From WTKG01 sp963735005 (lineage in GTDB: Bacteria > Actinomycetota > Actinomycetes > Actinomycetales > Demequinaceae): a stretch of DNA of 64,000 bases. The first letter of the stretch is position 1. Each line of letters opens with the position of its first letter. The notes under the pieces are model-generated. The model made no database searches. It was not told where the DNA came from and saw only the letters and a program-made list of their open reading frames with translations. Where the stretch lies: assembly GCA_963735005.1 (NCBI GenBank), contig CAVTJA010000006.1, positions 186,001 to 250,000 of the forward strand, in the 5' to 3' direction. Positions 1-8,846 of the stretch are shown here, in pieces. The position numbers and the translations under genes are program-made.

Positions 1-140
1 GCGTCGGCCAGCTCACGCATCGTCGAGCCCTCCGGGAAAGACGCCGGGTCGACATTCGAGGTGCCGCCGGACGACGAACATGCGCTGAGAGTCAGCATGG
101 CCGCCGCGAGGAGCGCACCAACTTTCAAGGTTGTCTTCAT
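1..140 (-). CDS. Substrate-binding lipoprotein of an amino-acid ABC transporter (partial, N-terminus only)
   Basis: Only the first 46 codons lie in the window; the gene runs off the left edge. The start is the ATG at 138-140, preceded by a strong GGAGGAAAG ribosome-binding site. The peptide begins MKTTLKVGALLAAAMLTLSA, followed by Cys-Ser-Ser-Ser, a textbook lipoprotein signal with a lipobox ending at Cys21. It therefore should be exported, lipidated and tethered to the outer face of the membrane. The gene immediately upstream in the same direction is a glutamate/glutamine-type ABC ATPase, so the natural reading is the periplasmic-type binding protein of that importer. The binding domain is outside the window, so the ligand cannot be judged. 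Confidence 0.75.
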   Translation of the reverse strand, partial: MKTTLKVGALLAAAMLTLSACSSSGGTSNVDPASFPEGSTMRELAD

Positions 141-190
141 CTCTTTCCTCCAATCGGGGGCCCGCCGAGTTGCGGGGTCCCCAGACGCCA

Positions 191-961
191 CTAGTGCGTC
201 AAGATCTTGGACAGGAAGTCCTTCGCTCGTGCGGACTTCGGCTTGGTGAAGAAGACCTCGGGAGAGGCCTCCTCGATGATCTGGCCCGCGTCCATGAACA
301 CCACCCGGTTCGCCGCCCTGCGCGCGAAGCCCATCTCGTGGGTGACCACGATCATCGTCATGCCTTCCTTGGCGAGGTCGGTCATGACATCGAGGACCTC
401 GTTGATCATTTCGGGATCAAGGGCCGAGGTGGGCTCGTCGAAGAGCATGACTTTGGGCTGCATAGCGAGGGACCGGGCGATGGCAACCCGCTGTTGCTGG
501 CCGCCGGACAACTGGGCCGGGTACTTGTCCGCCTGCTGAGCCACGCCGACGCGCTCGAGCAAGGACATGGCAAGCTCGCGGGCCTCGGACTTTGGGGTGC
601 GCTTCACCTTGGTGGGGCCGAGCATCACGTTTTCGAGGATGGTCTTGTGCGCAAAGAGGTTGAAGGACTGGAAGACCATGCCGACGTCGGCCCGCAACCG
701 CGCGAGCGCCTTGCCCTCCTGCGGCACGGGCACGCCGTCGATCGCGATCTCGCCGGAGTCGATCGTCTCAAGCCGGTTGATGGTGCGGCAGAGCGTGGAC
801 TTGCCGGACCCCGAGGGCCCAATCACGACGACGACCTCACCCTGGGCAACGCTCAGGTTGATGTCCTGCAACACGTGCAACTCGCCGAACCACTTGTTCA
901 CAGCGGTCATCGAGACGAGGGGAATCTGTGCCGCTGAACGTGCCTGTGAGTTCTTGGCCAT
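191..961 (-). CDS. Amino-acid (glutamate/glutamine-type) ABC transporter ATP-binding protein
   Basis: This is the cytoplasmic ATPase of a polar amino-acid importer, about 256 residues. Walker A is GPSGSGKST, followed by the family-typical CRTINRLE. The Q-loop lies in VGMVFQSFNLFAHKT, the ABC signature is LSGGQQQR, Walker B is VMLFDEPTSALDPE, and the switch His is in VVTHEMGFAR. These are the hallmarks of the GluA/GlnQ group. The start at 961 (MAKNSQ) is preferred over upstream in-frame starts because conserved sequence begins near MTAVNKWFGEL. The binding-protein gene follows 50 bp downstream, so the two are probably co-transcribed with permease genes beyond the window. Family assignment is secure; substrate is inferred from family. 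Confidence 0.9.
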   Translation of the reverse strand: MAKNSQARSAAQIPLVSMTAVNKWFGELHVLQDINLSVAQGEVVVVIGPSGSGKSTLCRTINRLETIDSGEIAIDGVPVPQEGKALARLRADVGMVFQSFNLFAHKTILENVMLGPTKVKRTPKSEARELAMSLLERVGVAQQADKYPAQLSGGQQQRVAIARSLAMQPKVMLFDEPTSALDPEMINEVLDVMTDLAKEGMTMIVVTHEMGFARRAANRVVFMDAGQIIEEASPEVFFTKPKSARAKDFLSKILTH

Positions 962-993
962 TCTTTGACCATAGACTTCCCGGCCGGAAATTG

Positions 994-1980
994 TCAGGCC
1001 GAAGGGAACAATCCGATAACGTTCCTGCACCACGCGACGTCCTCGGCGAGCGCGGCCGCAAGCGCCTCCATGGAGCCGAAGTCGAGCATCGGCCGGCGGT
1101 AGTCGACGAAGTCGAGCGCGACCGTCGCCCCGTAGAGGTCGAGGTCGCGGTCGATCACGTGTGCCTCGCAGCGAAGCTCGTTGCCACCGACGGTGTAGTT
1201 GAATCCGAGACTCACGGCGGAGGGGAGGGGCTCACCCACCACGGAAGAGCCCTCGCCGTTCGGCCCAGTTTCGAGCACGGTGAGCAGGCCCGCATAGACG
1301 CCGTGACCGGGAATCATGCCCGCGGTGATGTCGAGGTTCGCGGTGGGGAATCCAAGGTCGCGGCCGAGCGCGTCGCCGTGCACGACGGTTCCCCGCAGTC
1401 GGTGCGGGCGTCCAAGCACCTGCGCCGCCTCGGCCACACGGCTGGCGGTGAGCAGCTCGCGCACCCACGTGCTCGACCATGGCCGGCCATCCGGGCCGTC
1501 GCCCGCCGCCGCCTTGTCGACGATGTGGACGTCAAACCCGAGGGCCTCCCCCAGCGCCACCATGGTGGAGGCATCGCCGGAGTTACCAGAGCCAAACTTG
1601 GTGTCCGCGCCGATGACGACGACGGCGGCACCGAGACCGTCCACGAGGTAGTCGCGCACGAACCGCTCGGGGCCCTGCGCCGCGAACTCGAGCGAGTACG
1701 GCTGCACGAGCACCGCGTCGAGCCCTGTCGCGGCGAGTCGCTCAACGCGGTCATCGATGCCGGTGATCAGCACGGGCGGATCCTCGGGACGATGCACGGC
1801 GAGCGGGTGGGGATCGAACGTCATCGCGACCGACCGCCGGCCTGCGTCGGCCGCGTCGGCTACCATCGCGGACAGCAGCGCCTGGTGGCCGCGGTGCACG
1901 CCGTCGAAGTTTCCGAGCGTGACGACTGTTGGCCCGAAATCCGCCGGGACCTCGGCGAGAGAATGCCACACGTGCGTCAT
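994..1980 (-). CDS. ribF: Bifunctional riboflavin kinase / FAD synthetase
   Basis: Makes FMN from riboflavin and then FAD from FMN plus ATP, in the cytoplasm. The N-terminal adenylyltransferase module carries GNFDGVHRGHQ and the region FGSGNSGD; the C-terminal kinase module carries HGDALGRDLGFPTANLD and GHGVYAG. At about 328 residues it has normal bifunctional length. Start chosen at MTHVWHS (ATG 1978-1980), which overlaps the truB stop as ATGA and so implies translational coupling; the in-frame start 13 codons upstream lies inside truB. It is last in the rimP-nusA-infB-rbfA-truB-ribF series, a common actinobacterial order. Its FMN/FAD products are the cofactors of the flavoprotein cluster at 37.6-42.3 kb, although nothing suggests a dedicated link. 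Confidence 0.95.
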   Translation of the reverse strand: MTHVWHSLAEVPADFGPTVVTLGNFDGVHRGHQALLSAMVADAADAGRRSVAMTFDPHPLAVHRPEDPPVLITGIDDRVERLAATGLDAVLVQPYSLEFAAQGPERFVRDYLVDGLGAAVVVIGADTKFGSGNSGDASTMVALGEALGFDVHIVDKAAAGDGPDGRPWSSTWVRELLTASRVAEAAQVLGRPHRLRGTVVHGDALGRDLGFPTANLDITAGMIPGHGVYAGLLTVLETGPNGEGSSVVGEPLPSAVSLGFNYTVGGNELRCEAHVIDRDLDLYGATVALDFVDYRRPMLDFGSMEALAAALAEDVAWCRNVIGLFPSA

Positions 1981-2909
1981 ACCGCCGCCCCCTCGAACAC
2001 GATCACGGGACGCAACCACGCGCCTTCTTGGCGCACGATCGCGACCAAGGTAGCGCCGTCATCGGCCAGCGCGGCGGCGTGCGCGCCGCTCCCGAGGGTT
2101 GCGCCGCCGGCTGGAGCGCGTCGGCCGTGGCTCAACTCCTCGCGACCGTCGCCGTCGACCGGCACCGACTCCAGCGCGCCTGCGGCCGCCTCGGCCAGGG
2201 CGTGAACGATGAGCCGCTCCCCCGCGTCGGCCTTGGCCTGCAACTGCTCCATAGTCAGCGCGTCCTCGACACGGAAGTCGCCCACGCGGGTGCGTCGCAG
2301 CGCCGTCAGGTGGCCGCCCACGCCGAGCGCCTCGCCGAGGTCGCGTGCGAGCGCCCGGATGTATGTGCCTGCGGACACCGCGACCTCGGCGTCGATGTCC
2401 ACGAAGGCGCCGCCGCGACGGATTGCGGTCACGTCGAACCGGGACACGGTGACGGGCCGCGCGGGGATCTCGACGTCCTCACCCGCCCGCACGCGCGCGT
2501 ACGAGCGCTGGCCGTTGATCTTGATCGCGCTCACCGCGCTTGGCACCTGCATGATGTCGCCGCTGAGGTCCTGAACCGCGGCGGCGATCGCGCCGTCCGT
2601 CACACCGTTCGCGTCGGCCTCGGCCGTCACCTCACCCTCGGCGTCGTCCGTCACGGTTGACTGGCCCAGCCGGATGGTCGCCGTGTACGTCTTGCCGTGA
2701 CCGGTGATGTAGGTGAGCAACTTGGTCGCCTTGCCCGACGCGATCACGAGTAGCCCAGTCGCCATAGGGTCGAGCGTGCCTGCGTGCCCCACCTTCTTGG
2801 TGCCAAGCATGCCGCGCATCTTCGCTACGACGTCGTGGGACGTCCACTCGGCGGGCTTGTCGACCAGCACGAGACCTGGCTCGACCGGCGCCCCGCTAGA
2901 ACGCGCCAC
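1977..2909 (-). CDS. truB: tRNA pseudouridine(55) synthase
   Basis: Converts uridine 55 of the T-loop in tRNAs to pseudouridine. The catalytic motif HAGTLDPMATGLL contains the nucleophilic Asp, and the N-terminus shows the usual LVLVDKPAEWTSHDVV. SAGTYIRALARDLG and LRRTRVGDF follow in family order, and the C-terminal part resembles the PUA-like extension of actinobacterial TruB. The start is uncertain: a GTG at 2909 (giving MARSSGAPVEPG) fits the family best, overlaps the 3' end of rbfA, and is favoured over the ATG at 3032 deep inside rbfA. The stop overlaps the ribF start, indicating translational coupling. Confidence 0.93.
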   Translation of the reverse strand: MARSSGAPVEPGLVLVDKPAEWTSHDVVAKMRGMLGTKKVGHAGTLDPMATGLLVIASGKATKLLTYITGHGKTYTATIRLGQSTVTDDAEGEVTAEADANGVTDGAIAAAVQDLSGDIMQVPSAVSAIKINGQRSYARVRAGEDVEIPARPVTVSRFDVTAIRRGGAFVDIDAEVAVSAGTYIRALARDLGEALGVGGHLTALRRTRVGDFRVEDALTMEQLQAKADAGERLIVHALAEAAAGALESVPVDGDGREELSHGRRAPAGGATLGSGAHAAALADDGATLVAIVRQEGAWLRPVIVFEGAAV

Positions 2910-3375
2910 CGCCGCCGCTACCCGCGGCGCCCTCGTCAGTGGGAGGCTCGGCGTCGTCGTCCTTGCGGCGGTACGGGTCGGCCTCTCCGGCGAAAGTCGC
3001 CTGCTCGCGAAGCGCGGCCACCGCGGCGTCACGCTGCTGCGCCTCGGCGAGTGCGTTCTCGAGCGACGCCGCGGTCTCGGGGACCGCGTCGAGGATGAAA
3101 TCTAGCGTGGGGGTGAGCCGGATCCCGAGCTCCTTGCCGACGCGCGAACGCAGCCGGCCATTCGCCGACACCAGCGCGGCCGCGGACTCAGCCCGCGCGG
3201 CCTCGTCGCCGAGGACCGTGTAGAACACGCTTGCATTCTGCAGGTCCCCGGTGACGCGGACGTCGGTGACGGTCACGAACCCCAGGCGGGGGTCCTTGAT
3301 GTCGTTCTCAAGAGCGTCGGCCACCACCCGCTTGATGGTGCCGGCGACCTTGAGTGCGCGTGGGTGGTCGACCAT
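2896..3375 (-). CDS. rbfA: 30S ribosome-binding factor A
   Basis: A small KH-fold maturation factor that binds 16S rRNA helix 1 during late 30S assembly. The 159-residue protein shows the conserved N-terminal ALKVAGTIKRVVADAL, KDPRLGFVTVTDVRVTGDL and VFYTVLGDE segments. The last 40 residues are acidic and end in a Gly-rich tail (GSGGGGAF), typical of disordered actinobacterial extensions. Its ATG shares one base with the infB stop (TAATG), so it is very likely translated by re-initiation after infB. Confidence 0.95.
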   Translation of the reverse strand: MVDHPRALKVAGTIKRVVADALENDIKDPRLGFVTVTDVRVTGDLQNASVFYTVLGDEAARAESAAALVSANGRLRSRVGKELGIRLTPTLDFILDAVPETAASLENALAEAQQRDAAVAALREQATFAGEADPYRRKDDDAEPPTDEGAAGSGGGGAF

Positions 3376-6035
3376 TACTTCCTCGGAATCTCGACCATCT
3401 CGAAGGTCTCGATCATGTCGCCCACCTGAATGTCATTGAACTTTCCGAGCCCGATACCGCACTCGAAGCCTTCCTTGACCTCGGTCGCGTCGTCCTTGAA
3501 ACGACGCAGGGTGTCGATGTCGGCCTCGCCGATGACGTTGCCCTCGCGCACCACGCGCGCCTTGGCGTTGCGCTTGATGGTGCCGTTGCGCACCATGCAG
3601 CCAGCGATGTTTCCGAACTTGGAGCTGCGGAAGATCTCCTGGATCTCGGCGGCGCCGGTCTGCTTCTCTTCGAACTCGGGCTTAAGCATGCCCTTGAGTG
3701 CCGCCTCGATGTCCTCGATCGCGCGGTAGATGACGCTGTAGAAGCGCATGTCCACGCCCTCGCGGTCGGCGAGATCCTGCACGCGCTCGGCGGGCCGGAC
3801 GTTGAAGCCGATGATGATGGCGTTGTCCACGGTGGCGAGGTTGACGTCGTTCTGCGTGACGGCACCGACGCCACGGTGAATGATCCGCAGGTCGACGGAG
3901 GCGTCGACGTCGATCTCGAGAAGCGCGTCCTCGAGCGCCTCGACACCACCGGACACATCGCCCTTGATGATGAGGTTGAGCGTGTCGACCTTGCCGTCCT
4001 CGAGTGCCTGCGTGAAGTCCTCGAGGCTGATGCGCTTGCGGCGCGTGGCGAGCTGAGCGGCACGCTCGGCGGCCGCGCGCTTGTCGGCGATCTGGCGTGC
4101 GGTGCGGTCGTCATCGGCCACCAGCAGGTTGTCGCCTGCGCCGGGGACTGAGGTCAGACCAAGCACGAGGACCGGACGGGCAGGGAGCGCCTCCATGACG
4201 GGCTGGTCGTGCTCGTCGAACATGGCGCGGACCCGGCCATGGGCCGTTCCCGCGACAACAGCGTCGCCGACGCGGAGCGTTCCGGACTGCACAAGCACCG
4301 TCGCGACCGGGCCGCGGCCCTTGTCGAGGTGCGCCTCGACGGCCACGCCGCGAGCGTCCTTGTTGGGGTTGGCGCGCAGATCGAGGCCGGCGTCTGCCGT
4401 CAGCAGCACCGCCTCAAGCAGCTCGTCAATGCCCTTGCCCTTGAGCGCAGACACGTCCACGAAGATGGTCTCGCCGCCGTATTCCTCGGCCACCAGGTTG
4501 TACTCGGTGAGCTGCTGCCGGATCTTGCCCGGGTTCGCGCCCTCCTTGTCGACCTTGTTGACCGCGACCACGATCGGCACGTTAGCCGACTGCGCGTGGT
4601 TGAGCGCCTCGATCGTCTGCGGCATCACGCCGTCGTCCGCCGCGACCACGAGGATCGCTATGTCGGTGACGCGGGCGCCGCGGGCACGCATGGCCGTGAA
4701 CGCCTCGTGGCCCGGGGTGTCGATGAAGGTGATCGCGCGGACCTTGTTGTCGTGCTCGTGGTGAACCTGGTACGCGCCGATGTGCTGGGTGATGCCGCCG
4801 GCCTCACCCTCCACGACGTCGGACTTGCGGATCGCGTCGAGCAGCTTGGTCTTACCGTGGTCGACGTGACCCATGACGGTGACGACGGGGGGACGCTCCT
4901 CGAGGTCCTCGTCGGTCTCCGCCTCAAGCTCCGCCTCGAGGTCAAGGCCGAAGTCCTCGAGCAGCTCGCGGTCCTCCTCCTCGGGGGAGACGATCTGGAT
5001 CTTGTAACCAAGCTCCGCACCAAGCGTCTCGAAGGTGTCCTCGTCAAGCGACTGGTTGGCCGTGGCCATCTCACCAAGGTGGAACAGCACGGTCACCAAC
5101 GACGCGGGGTCGATGTCGATCTTTTCGGCGAAGTCCGCGAGCGTCGCGCCGCGGCGCAACCGCACCACGGTGTCGCCGTTACCGCGCGGAATCTTGACGC
5201 CGCCGATGGCGGGAGCCTGCTGCTCCTCATACTCCTGGCGCTTGGCGCGCTTCGACTTGCGCGACCGCGACGGCTTGCCGCCGGGGCGTCCAAACGCGCC
5301 AGCGGTGCCGCCGCCACGACCACGACCACGGGCCGCGGGCGCGTTGCTGAAACCTCCGGGGCGCCCAGGAGCGCCGCCAGGGCCTCCCGGTCCACCCGGG
5401 CCGCCGGGGCCACGTCCGGCGCCGCCAGGTCCACCGCGGTATCCGCCAGCGGCGGGCGCTCCGCCAGGACGGCCGCCCGGGCCGCCCGGGCCACGGGCTC
5501 CACCAGGGCCGCCAGGCCCACCGGGGCCGCGTGACGGGCCGCCGGGACGGGTCGGTTGGAACGGGTTATTTCCTGCGGGACGCGGGCGCGGGCGCGGGGC
5601 TGCGTACGGGTTGTTGCCGCCTGGACGGGGGCGCGGGCGCGGCATCGCCGATGCCGGGCCGTCCTCGCCGCTGGAGGCCTTCGCTTCAGCCGCCTTGGCG
5701 TCGGCCTTGTTCGGCTCGGCGTTGGCGCGCGCGGGGCCATCTGCGGCGGCGGGCTTGGCCGCGGGCGCGGGCGCGGGCTTGTCTGAGGGCGCGTCGGCGG
5801 CGGGCTTCGCCGCTGGCTTGGCCGCAGGCTTCGCCTTAGCGGGCGCGTCGGCGGCGGCCTTCGCCGGAGCGGCCTTGGGCGCGGGGAAGGCCTCGCGGGC
5901 CTTGCGCACGACCGGCGCTTCGAGGGTCGACGACGGACCCTTGACGTATTCGCCTAGTTCATTGAGCTTGGCGATCAGGTCCTTTGAGGGGACGCCAAGC
6001 TCTTTCGCGATCTCATGGACGCGGGGCTTTGCCAC
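3375..6035 (-). CDS. infB: Translation initiation factor IF-2
   Basis: GTPase that places initiator tRNA on the 30S subunit. The 886-residue protein has an N-terminal IF2N helical domain (MAKPRVHEIAKELGV). A long Ala/Pro/Lys linker follows, then an Arg/Gly/Pro-rich stretch at roughly residues 150-265, then the G domain with G1 GHVDHGKT at residues 389-396, DTPGHEAF and NKVDKEGANP. The C-terminal beta-barrel and C1/C2 domains end near the stop. The RGG/PGG-rich linker is typical of high-GC actinobacteria. It lies 137 bp downstream of nusA with no gene between, although most relatives carry ylxR there. Its stop overlaps the rbfA start. Confidence 0.97.
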   Translation of the reverse strand: MAKPRVHEIAKELGVPSKDLIAKLNELGEYVKGPSSTLEAPVVRKAREAFPAPKAAPAKAAADAPAKAKPAAKPAAKPAADAPSDKPAPAPAAKPAAADGPARANAEPNKADAKAAEAKASSGEDGPASAMPRPRPRPGGNNPYAAPRPRPRPAGNNPFQPTRPGGPSRGPGGPGGPGGARGPGGPGGRPGGAPAAGGYRGGPGGAGRGPGGPGGPGGPGGAPGRPGGFSNAPAARGRGRGGGTAGAFGRPGGKPSRSRKSKRAKRQEYEEQQAPAIGGVKIPRGNGDTVVRLRRGATLADFAEKIDIDPASLVTVLFHLGEMATANQSLDEDTFETLGAELGYKIQIVSPEEEDRELLEDFGLDLEAELEAETDEDLEERPPVVTVMGHVDHGKTKLLDAIRKSDVVEGEAGGITQHIGAYQVHHEHDNKVRAITFIDTPGHEAFTAMRARGARVTDIAILVVAADDGVMPQTIEALNHAQSANVPIVVAVNKVDKEGANPGKIRQQLTEYNLVAEEYGGETIFVDVSALKGKGIDELLEAVLLTADAGLDLRANPNKDARGVAVEAHLDKGRGPVATVLVQSGTLRVGDAVVAGTAHGRVRAMFDEHDQPVMEALPARPVLVLGLTSVPGAGDNLLVADDDRTARQIADKRAAAERAAQLATRRKRISLEDFTQALEDGKVDTLNLIIKGDVSGGVEALEDALLEIDVDASVDLRIIHRGVGAVTQNDVNLATVDNAIIIGFNVRPAERVQDLADREGVDMRFYSVIYRAIEDIEAALKGMLKPEFEEKQTGAAEIQEIFRSSKFGNIAGCMVRNGTIKRNAKARVVREGNVIGEADIDTLRRFKDDATEVKEGFECGIGLGKFNDIQVGDMIETFEMVEIPRK

Positions 6036-6172
6036 AATTCTCCTGTCTCGGTCCGACCGAGGCAGGGTCGAACCATCGTTACGGGGTGAAGCTCATTTCT
6101 GAGTTCTCATCGCTTGCTCATGGGACTATTCCCAATCTCCGTGGGGTGGATGGTTGCGGTGCAAGTGTAGCG

Positions 6173-7195
6173 CTACTGAGCGCGCTGAGTTCCCGGCACG
6201 TCCGGGTCTTCGTCAGATCGGATGTCGATGCGCCAGCCGGTGAGCCGCGCGGCCAGGCGGGCGTTCTGACCCTCCTTGCCGATCGCCAGGCTCAGGTGGA
6301 AGTCCGGAACGACAACCCGGGCCGCCCTGGCCTCGGCATCGACGACGGTCACGGACACCACGCGCGAGGGAGACAACGCGTTGCCGACGAACGTGGCTGG
6401 GTCCTCGTCCCAGTCGACGATGTCGATTTTCTCGCCGTGCAGCTCGGACATCACGGCGCGCACGCGCGAGCCCATCGGCCCAATGCACGCGCCCTTCGGG
6501 TTGACGCCTTCGACAGTGGAGCGGACCGCCATCTTCGAGCGGTGACCCGCCTCTCGCGCGAGCGACATGATCTCGACGGTGCCGTCCGCGATCTCGGGCA
6601 CCTCCATCTCGAAAAGCTTTCGCACGAGCCCGGGGTGGGTGCGCGAAATGGTGATCGCAGGGCCCTTCATGCCGCGCGACACGTCGAGAACGTAGCCGCG
6701 CAGGCGCTCGCCGTGGACGTACTCCTCGTTGGGAACTTGCTCGTGCGGGGGCAGCAGGGCTTCCACGTCGCCGATGTCCACGTGGACGTTTCGCGGGTCG
6801 CTCGCCTGCTGGATGACGCCCGAGACGAGCTGGCCCTCCTTGCCCGCGTACTCCCCCAGCACGTGGTCGTCGCCCACCTGTCGCAGCCGCTGAACGATGA
6901 TCTGGCGCGCCGTCGCGGTGGCGATGCGGCCAAAGTCCTCCGGGGTGTGATCGAACTCGGGAAGTGAGTCGGCGTCCACGAGCGGCTCGCCGTCCTCGCC
7001 CTTCTCGGGCTCGTCGCGCGCCATGATGCGGACCTTGCCGGTGTCGCGGTCGATCTCGGCCCGCGCGTGCTGCCGCGCCCCTGGGGTCTTGTGATACGCG
7101 CTGAGGAGCGCCTGCTCGATGGCGTCGATGAGCACGCCGAAGGAGATGTCCTTCTCCTTCTCGAGGCTGCGCAGCGCAGCGAGATCGATATCCAT
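6173..7195 (-). CDS. nusA: Transcription termination/antitermination factor NusA
   Basis: Binds RNA polymerase and nascent RNA to modulate pausing, termination and antitermination. The 340-residue protein has the N-terminal RNAP-binding domain (MDIDLAALRSLEKEKDISF), an S1 domain (VSGVIQQASDPRNVHVDIG) and tandem KH domains (KGACIGPMGSRVRAVMSEL and VVPDFHLSLAIGKEGQNARL). It lacks the C-terminal acidic repeats found in Escherichia coli, as expected for Actinobacteria. The start ATG at 7193-7195 shares one base with the rimP stop (TAATG). The next gene, infB, is 137 bp downstream. Confidence 0.96.
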   Translation of the reverse strand: MDIDLAALRSLEKEKDISFGVLIDAIEQALLSAYHKTPGARQHARAEIDRDTGKVRIMARDEPEKGEDGEPLVDADSLPEFDHTPEDFGRIATATARQIIVQRLRQVGDDHVLGEYAGKEGQLVSGVIQQASDPRNVHVDIGDVEALLPPHEQVPNEEYVHGERLRGYVLDVSRGMKGPAITISRTHPGLVRKLFEMEVPEIADGTVEIMSLAREAGHRSKMAVRSTVEGVNPKGACIGPMGSRVRAVMSELHGEKIDIVDWDEDPATFVGNALSPSRVVSVTVVDAEARAARVVVPDFHLSLAIGKEGQNARLAARLTGWRIDIRSDEDPDVPGTQRAQ

Positions 7196-7671
7196 TAGTT
7201 TCTCGTCATCTCGATGAGGACTTGGCCCGACACGACGTCCGCGAACGGCACCATCACCTCGCCGTCGTCGGTCGCGAGCACGAGCGAGACGGGGCCGTCG
7301 TCGCCGATGACATCTAGGAGCCGGCCGGTGAGGGCGCGGTCGTCGTTGAAGTCGACGCGGACCCTGCGAGTTCGCGCGCGCCGGAAGTGGCGAAGCTCGG
7401 TCAGGGTGCGGTCGACGCCAGGAGTCGACACCTCAAGGGTGTACGACGCAGGCATGGCTTCTGCGGCATCGTCCAGCGCCGCGGAAATAGCCCGAGACGC
7501 GGCGGCCACGACGTCGAGGTCGGCGCCGCCAACCTGGTCTTCAGGGAGATCCACAGTGACGACGACGAGCGTGCCCTTGCCTGCCGGGGAGACGCTGACG
7601 TCGTCCACGACGAGCCCGGCGGATTCGGCTGCCGGGGTAGCCAGAGCGGCGATGGTGTCGCGCAGTTCCAT
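7195..7671 (-). CDS. rimP: Ribosome maturation factor RimP
   Basis: Assembly factor for the 30S subunit. The predicted 158 residues include the signatures LEVSTPGVDRTLTELRHFRR in the N-terminal domain and an SH3-like C-terminal domain that includes VPFADVVSG. The start at 7671 (MELRDTIAAL) is chosen because upstream in-frame residues are not family-like and would reach into the divergent promoter region. It heads the rimP-nusA-infB series; the divergent gene on the plus strand begins about 100 bp away, so 7672-7769 must hold promoters for both directions. Confidence 0.93.
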   Translation of the reverse strand: MELRDTIAALATPAAESAGLVVDDVSVSPAGKGTLVVVTVDLPEDQVGGADLDVVAAASRAISAALDDAAEAMPASYTLEVSTPGVDRTLTELRHFRRARTRRVRVDFNDDRALTGRLLDVIGDDGPVSLVLATDDGEVMVPFADVVSGQVLIEMTRN

Positions 7672-7772
7672 GGCGACGCCTCCCCCCGCGCGTGATGCGC
7701 GTCCGTTACTTGAGTTGCAAATCTCGTGTTGCAGTGAGTTCAGCATACGGTGGCGCGCGCGCACGTGGAATG

Positions 7773-8828
7773 ATGGCGCGCGTGGGCACACCGACTTTCC
7801 TCAGCTTGCGCATCGCCGCCGTCGCCGTCGCCGCCGTGGCCTTGTCCGGCTGCGACTGGCGGCTCGAGACACCCCCGCCGTCGGTCACCCCGGCGTCCCA
7901 GGAAGAGCTCGCGCGCGACGCACTCGCTCACGCTGCGGCAGATCTCGTTGCCGTCGCGGCGGAACGCCCCGCCCCGAGCGCGCTGCTGCAGGACTACGAG
8001 ACGTCCGTAGCTCAGCAGCAACTCGACGCGCTCGGCGGCGTGTACGTGGCGCATCCGTCGGCGACGCCTTCGCCGGCGGTGGCCGACGACGCGCCAGCCA
8101 GCGTTGCGGCGGCCGCCGCAGAACTCAGAGACGCCGCCCTGCTCGCCTCCCTCGACGCCAACGACCCTGGCACCGCGCTGCTGTACGGGTCCATCGGCCT
8201 CTCGCAGGCGCTCGCGGTGGCCCGCGCGGACTGGGTCACGGCCTACGGCGAGGGGCCGTCCGACGCCGAGCTCGGGGGCGAAGCGGAGCCGACACCCCCG
8301 GCGCGCGTGGCGGAGCGGCCCCTTGCGGGCGGCTCGAACGCCAACCTTGACGGTGCCCTGCTGCCCGCCCCGGGCGGAATCGCCTCACTCGAAGCCGCGG
8401 GTGTGCCGACCTCCGCGATCGACACGATCATCGAGGATCACGATCGCCTCAACTACACGTACGAGATCCTGCGCGCACGCTACCCCGCCAAGGAATTCCG
8501 GATCGCCGCGCGCGACCGCCAAGACATCCATTGGCGCCGCGCCGACGCGCTCGTAGCCGAGGCGGGGCGCGATCCGCGGTCTGCCGCGTATGTGATCGAC
8601 CGCGCCGCGCTGGACGACGCGGACGCGATGCACGGGCTCGCGAGGAGCCTCGAGCTTGACCTCGCTGCGGCTTACATGGCTGCGTACGGCGACGCGATCG
8701 ACGCGGGCGCACGGGAAGACGCGGCGTGGCTCCTCGGTGGCGCCTTCGACGCATATATGGCCGCCTTCACCTGGTGGGGCGGCGACGCCGAGACGCTTGA
8801 CGCCTTCCCCGGCGTCGACGTCGCGTAA
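7773..8828 (+). CDS. Exported lipoprotein with DUF4439 ferritin-like domain
   Basis: The N-terminus has a hydrophobic segment ending in the lipobox LSGC (Cys about 26 residues in), so the protein should be lipid-anchored outside the cell. The C-terminal third (IDTIIEDHDRLNYTYEIL, then repeated helical segments rich in Glu, Asp and Ala) resembles the ferritin-like DUF4439 family. That family is commonly found divergent from rimP in Actinobacteria. Clear iron-binding residues cannot be assigned by eye. Two adjacent ATGs (7770, 7773) and a GTG (7782) are all possible starts; none has a strong ribosome-binding site. Function is unknown. Confidence 0.75.
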   Translation: MARVGTPTFLSLRIAAVAVAAVALSGCDWRLETPPPSVTPASQEELARDALAHAAADLVAVAAERPAPSALLQDYETSVAQQQLDALGGVYVAHPSATPSPAVADDAPASVAAAAAELRDAALLASLDANDPGTALLYGSIGLSQALAVARADWVTAYGEGPSDAELGGEAEPTPPARVAERPLAGGSNANLDGALLPAPGGIASLEAAGVPTSAIDTIIEDHDRLNYTYEILRARYPAKEFRIAARDRQDIHWRRADALVAEAGRDPRSAAYVIDRAALDDADAMHGLARSLELDLAAAYMAAYGDAIDAGAREDAAWLLGGAFDAYMAAFTWWGGDAETLDAFPGVDVA

Positions 8829-8846
8829 CGCTCCGAGCCCCCGGGC

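Noticed and set aside
131..937. A 268-codon plus-strand open frame opposite the ABC ATPase
   Set aside because: It is entirely antisense to a gene with all ABC motifs and has no recognisable domain.
979..1006. Imperfect stem (CTTCGGCC ... GGCCGGGAAG) between ribF and the ABC ATPase
   Set aside because: Two-base bulge, no T-run, and it overlaps the ribF stop; too weak to call a terminator.
4209..5534. Long plus-strand frame opposite infB
   Set aside because: Composition follows the complement of IF2 codons, including the Gly/Pro-rich linker; no independent support.
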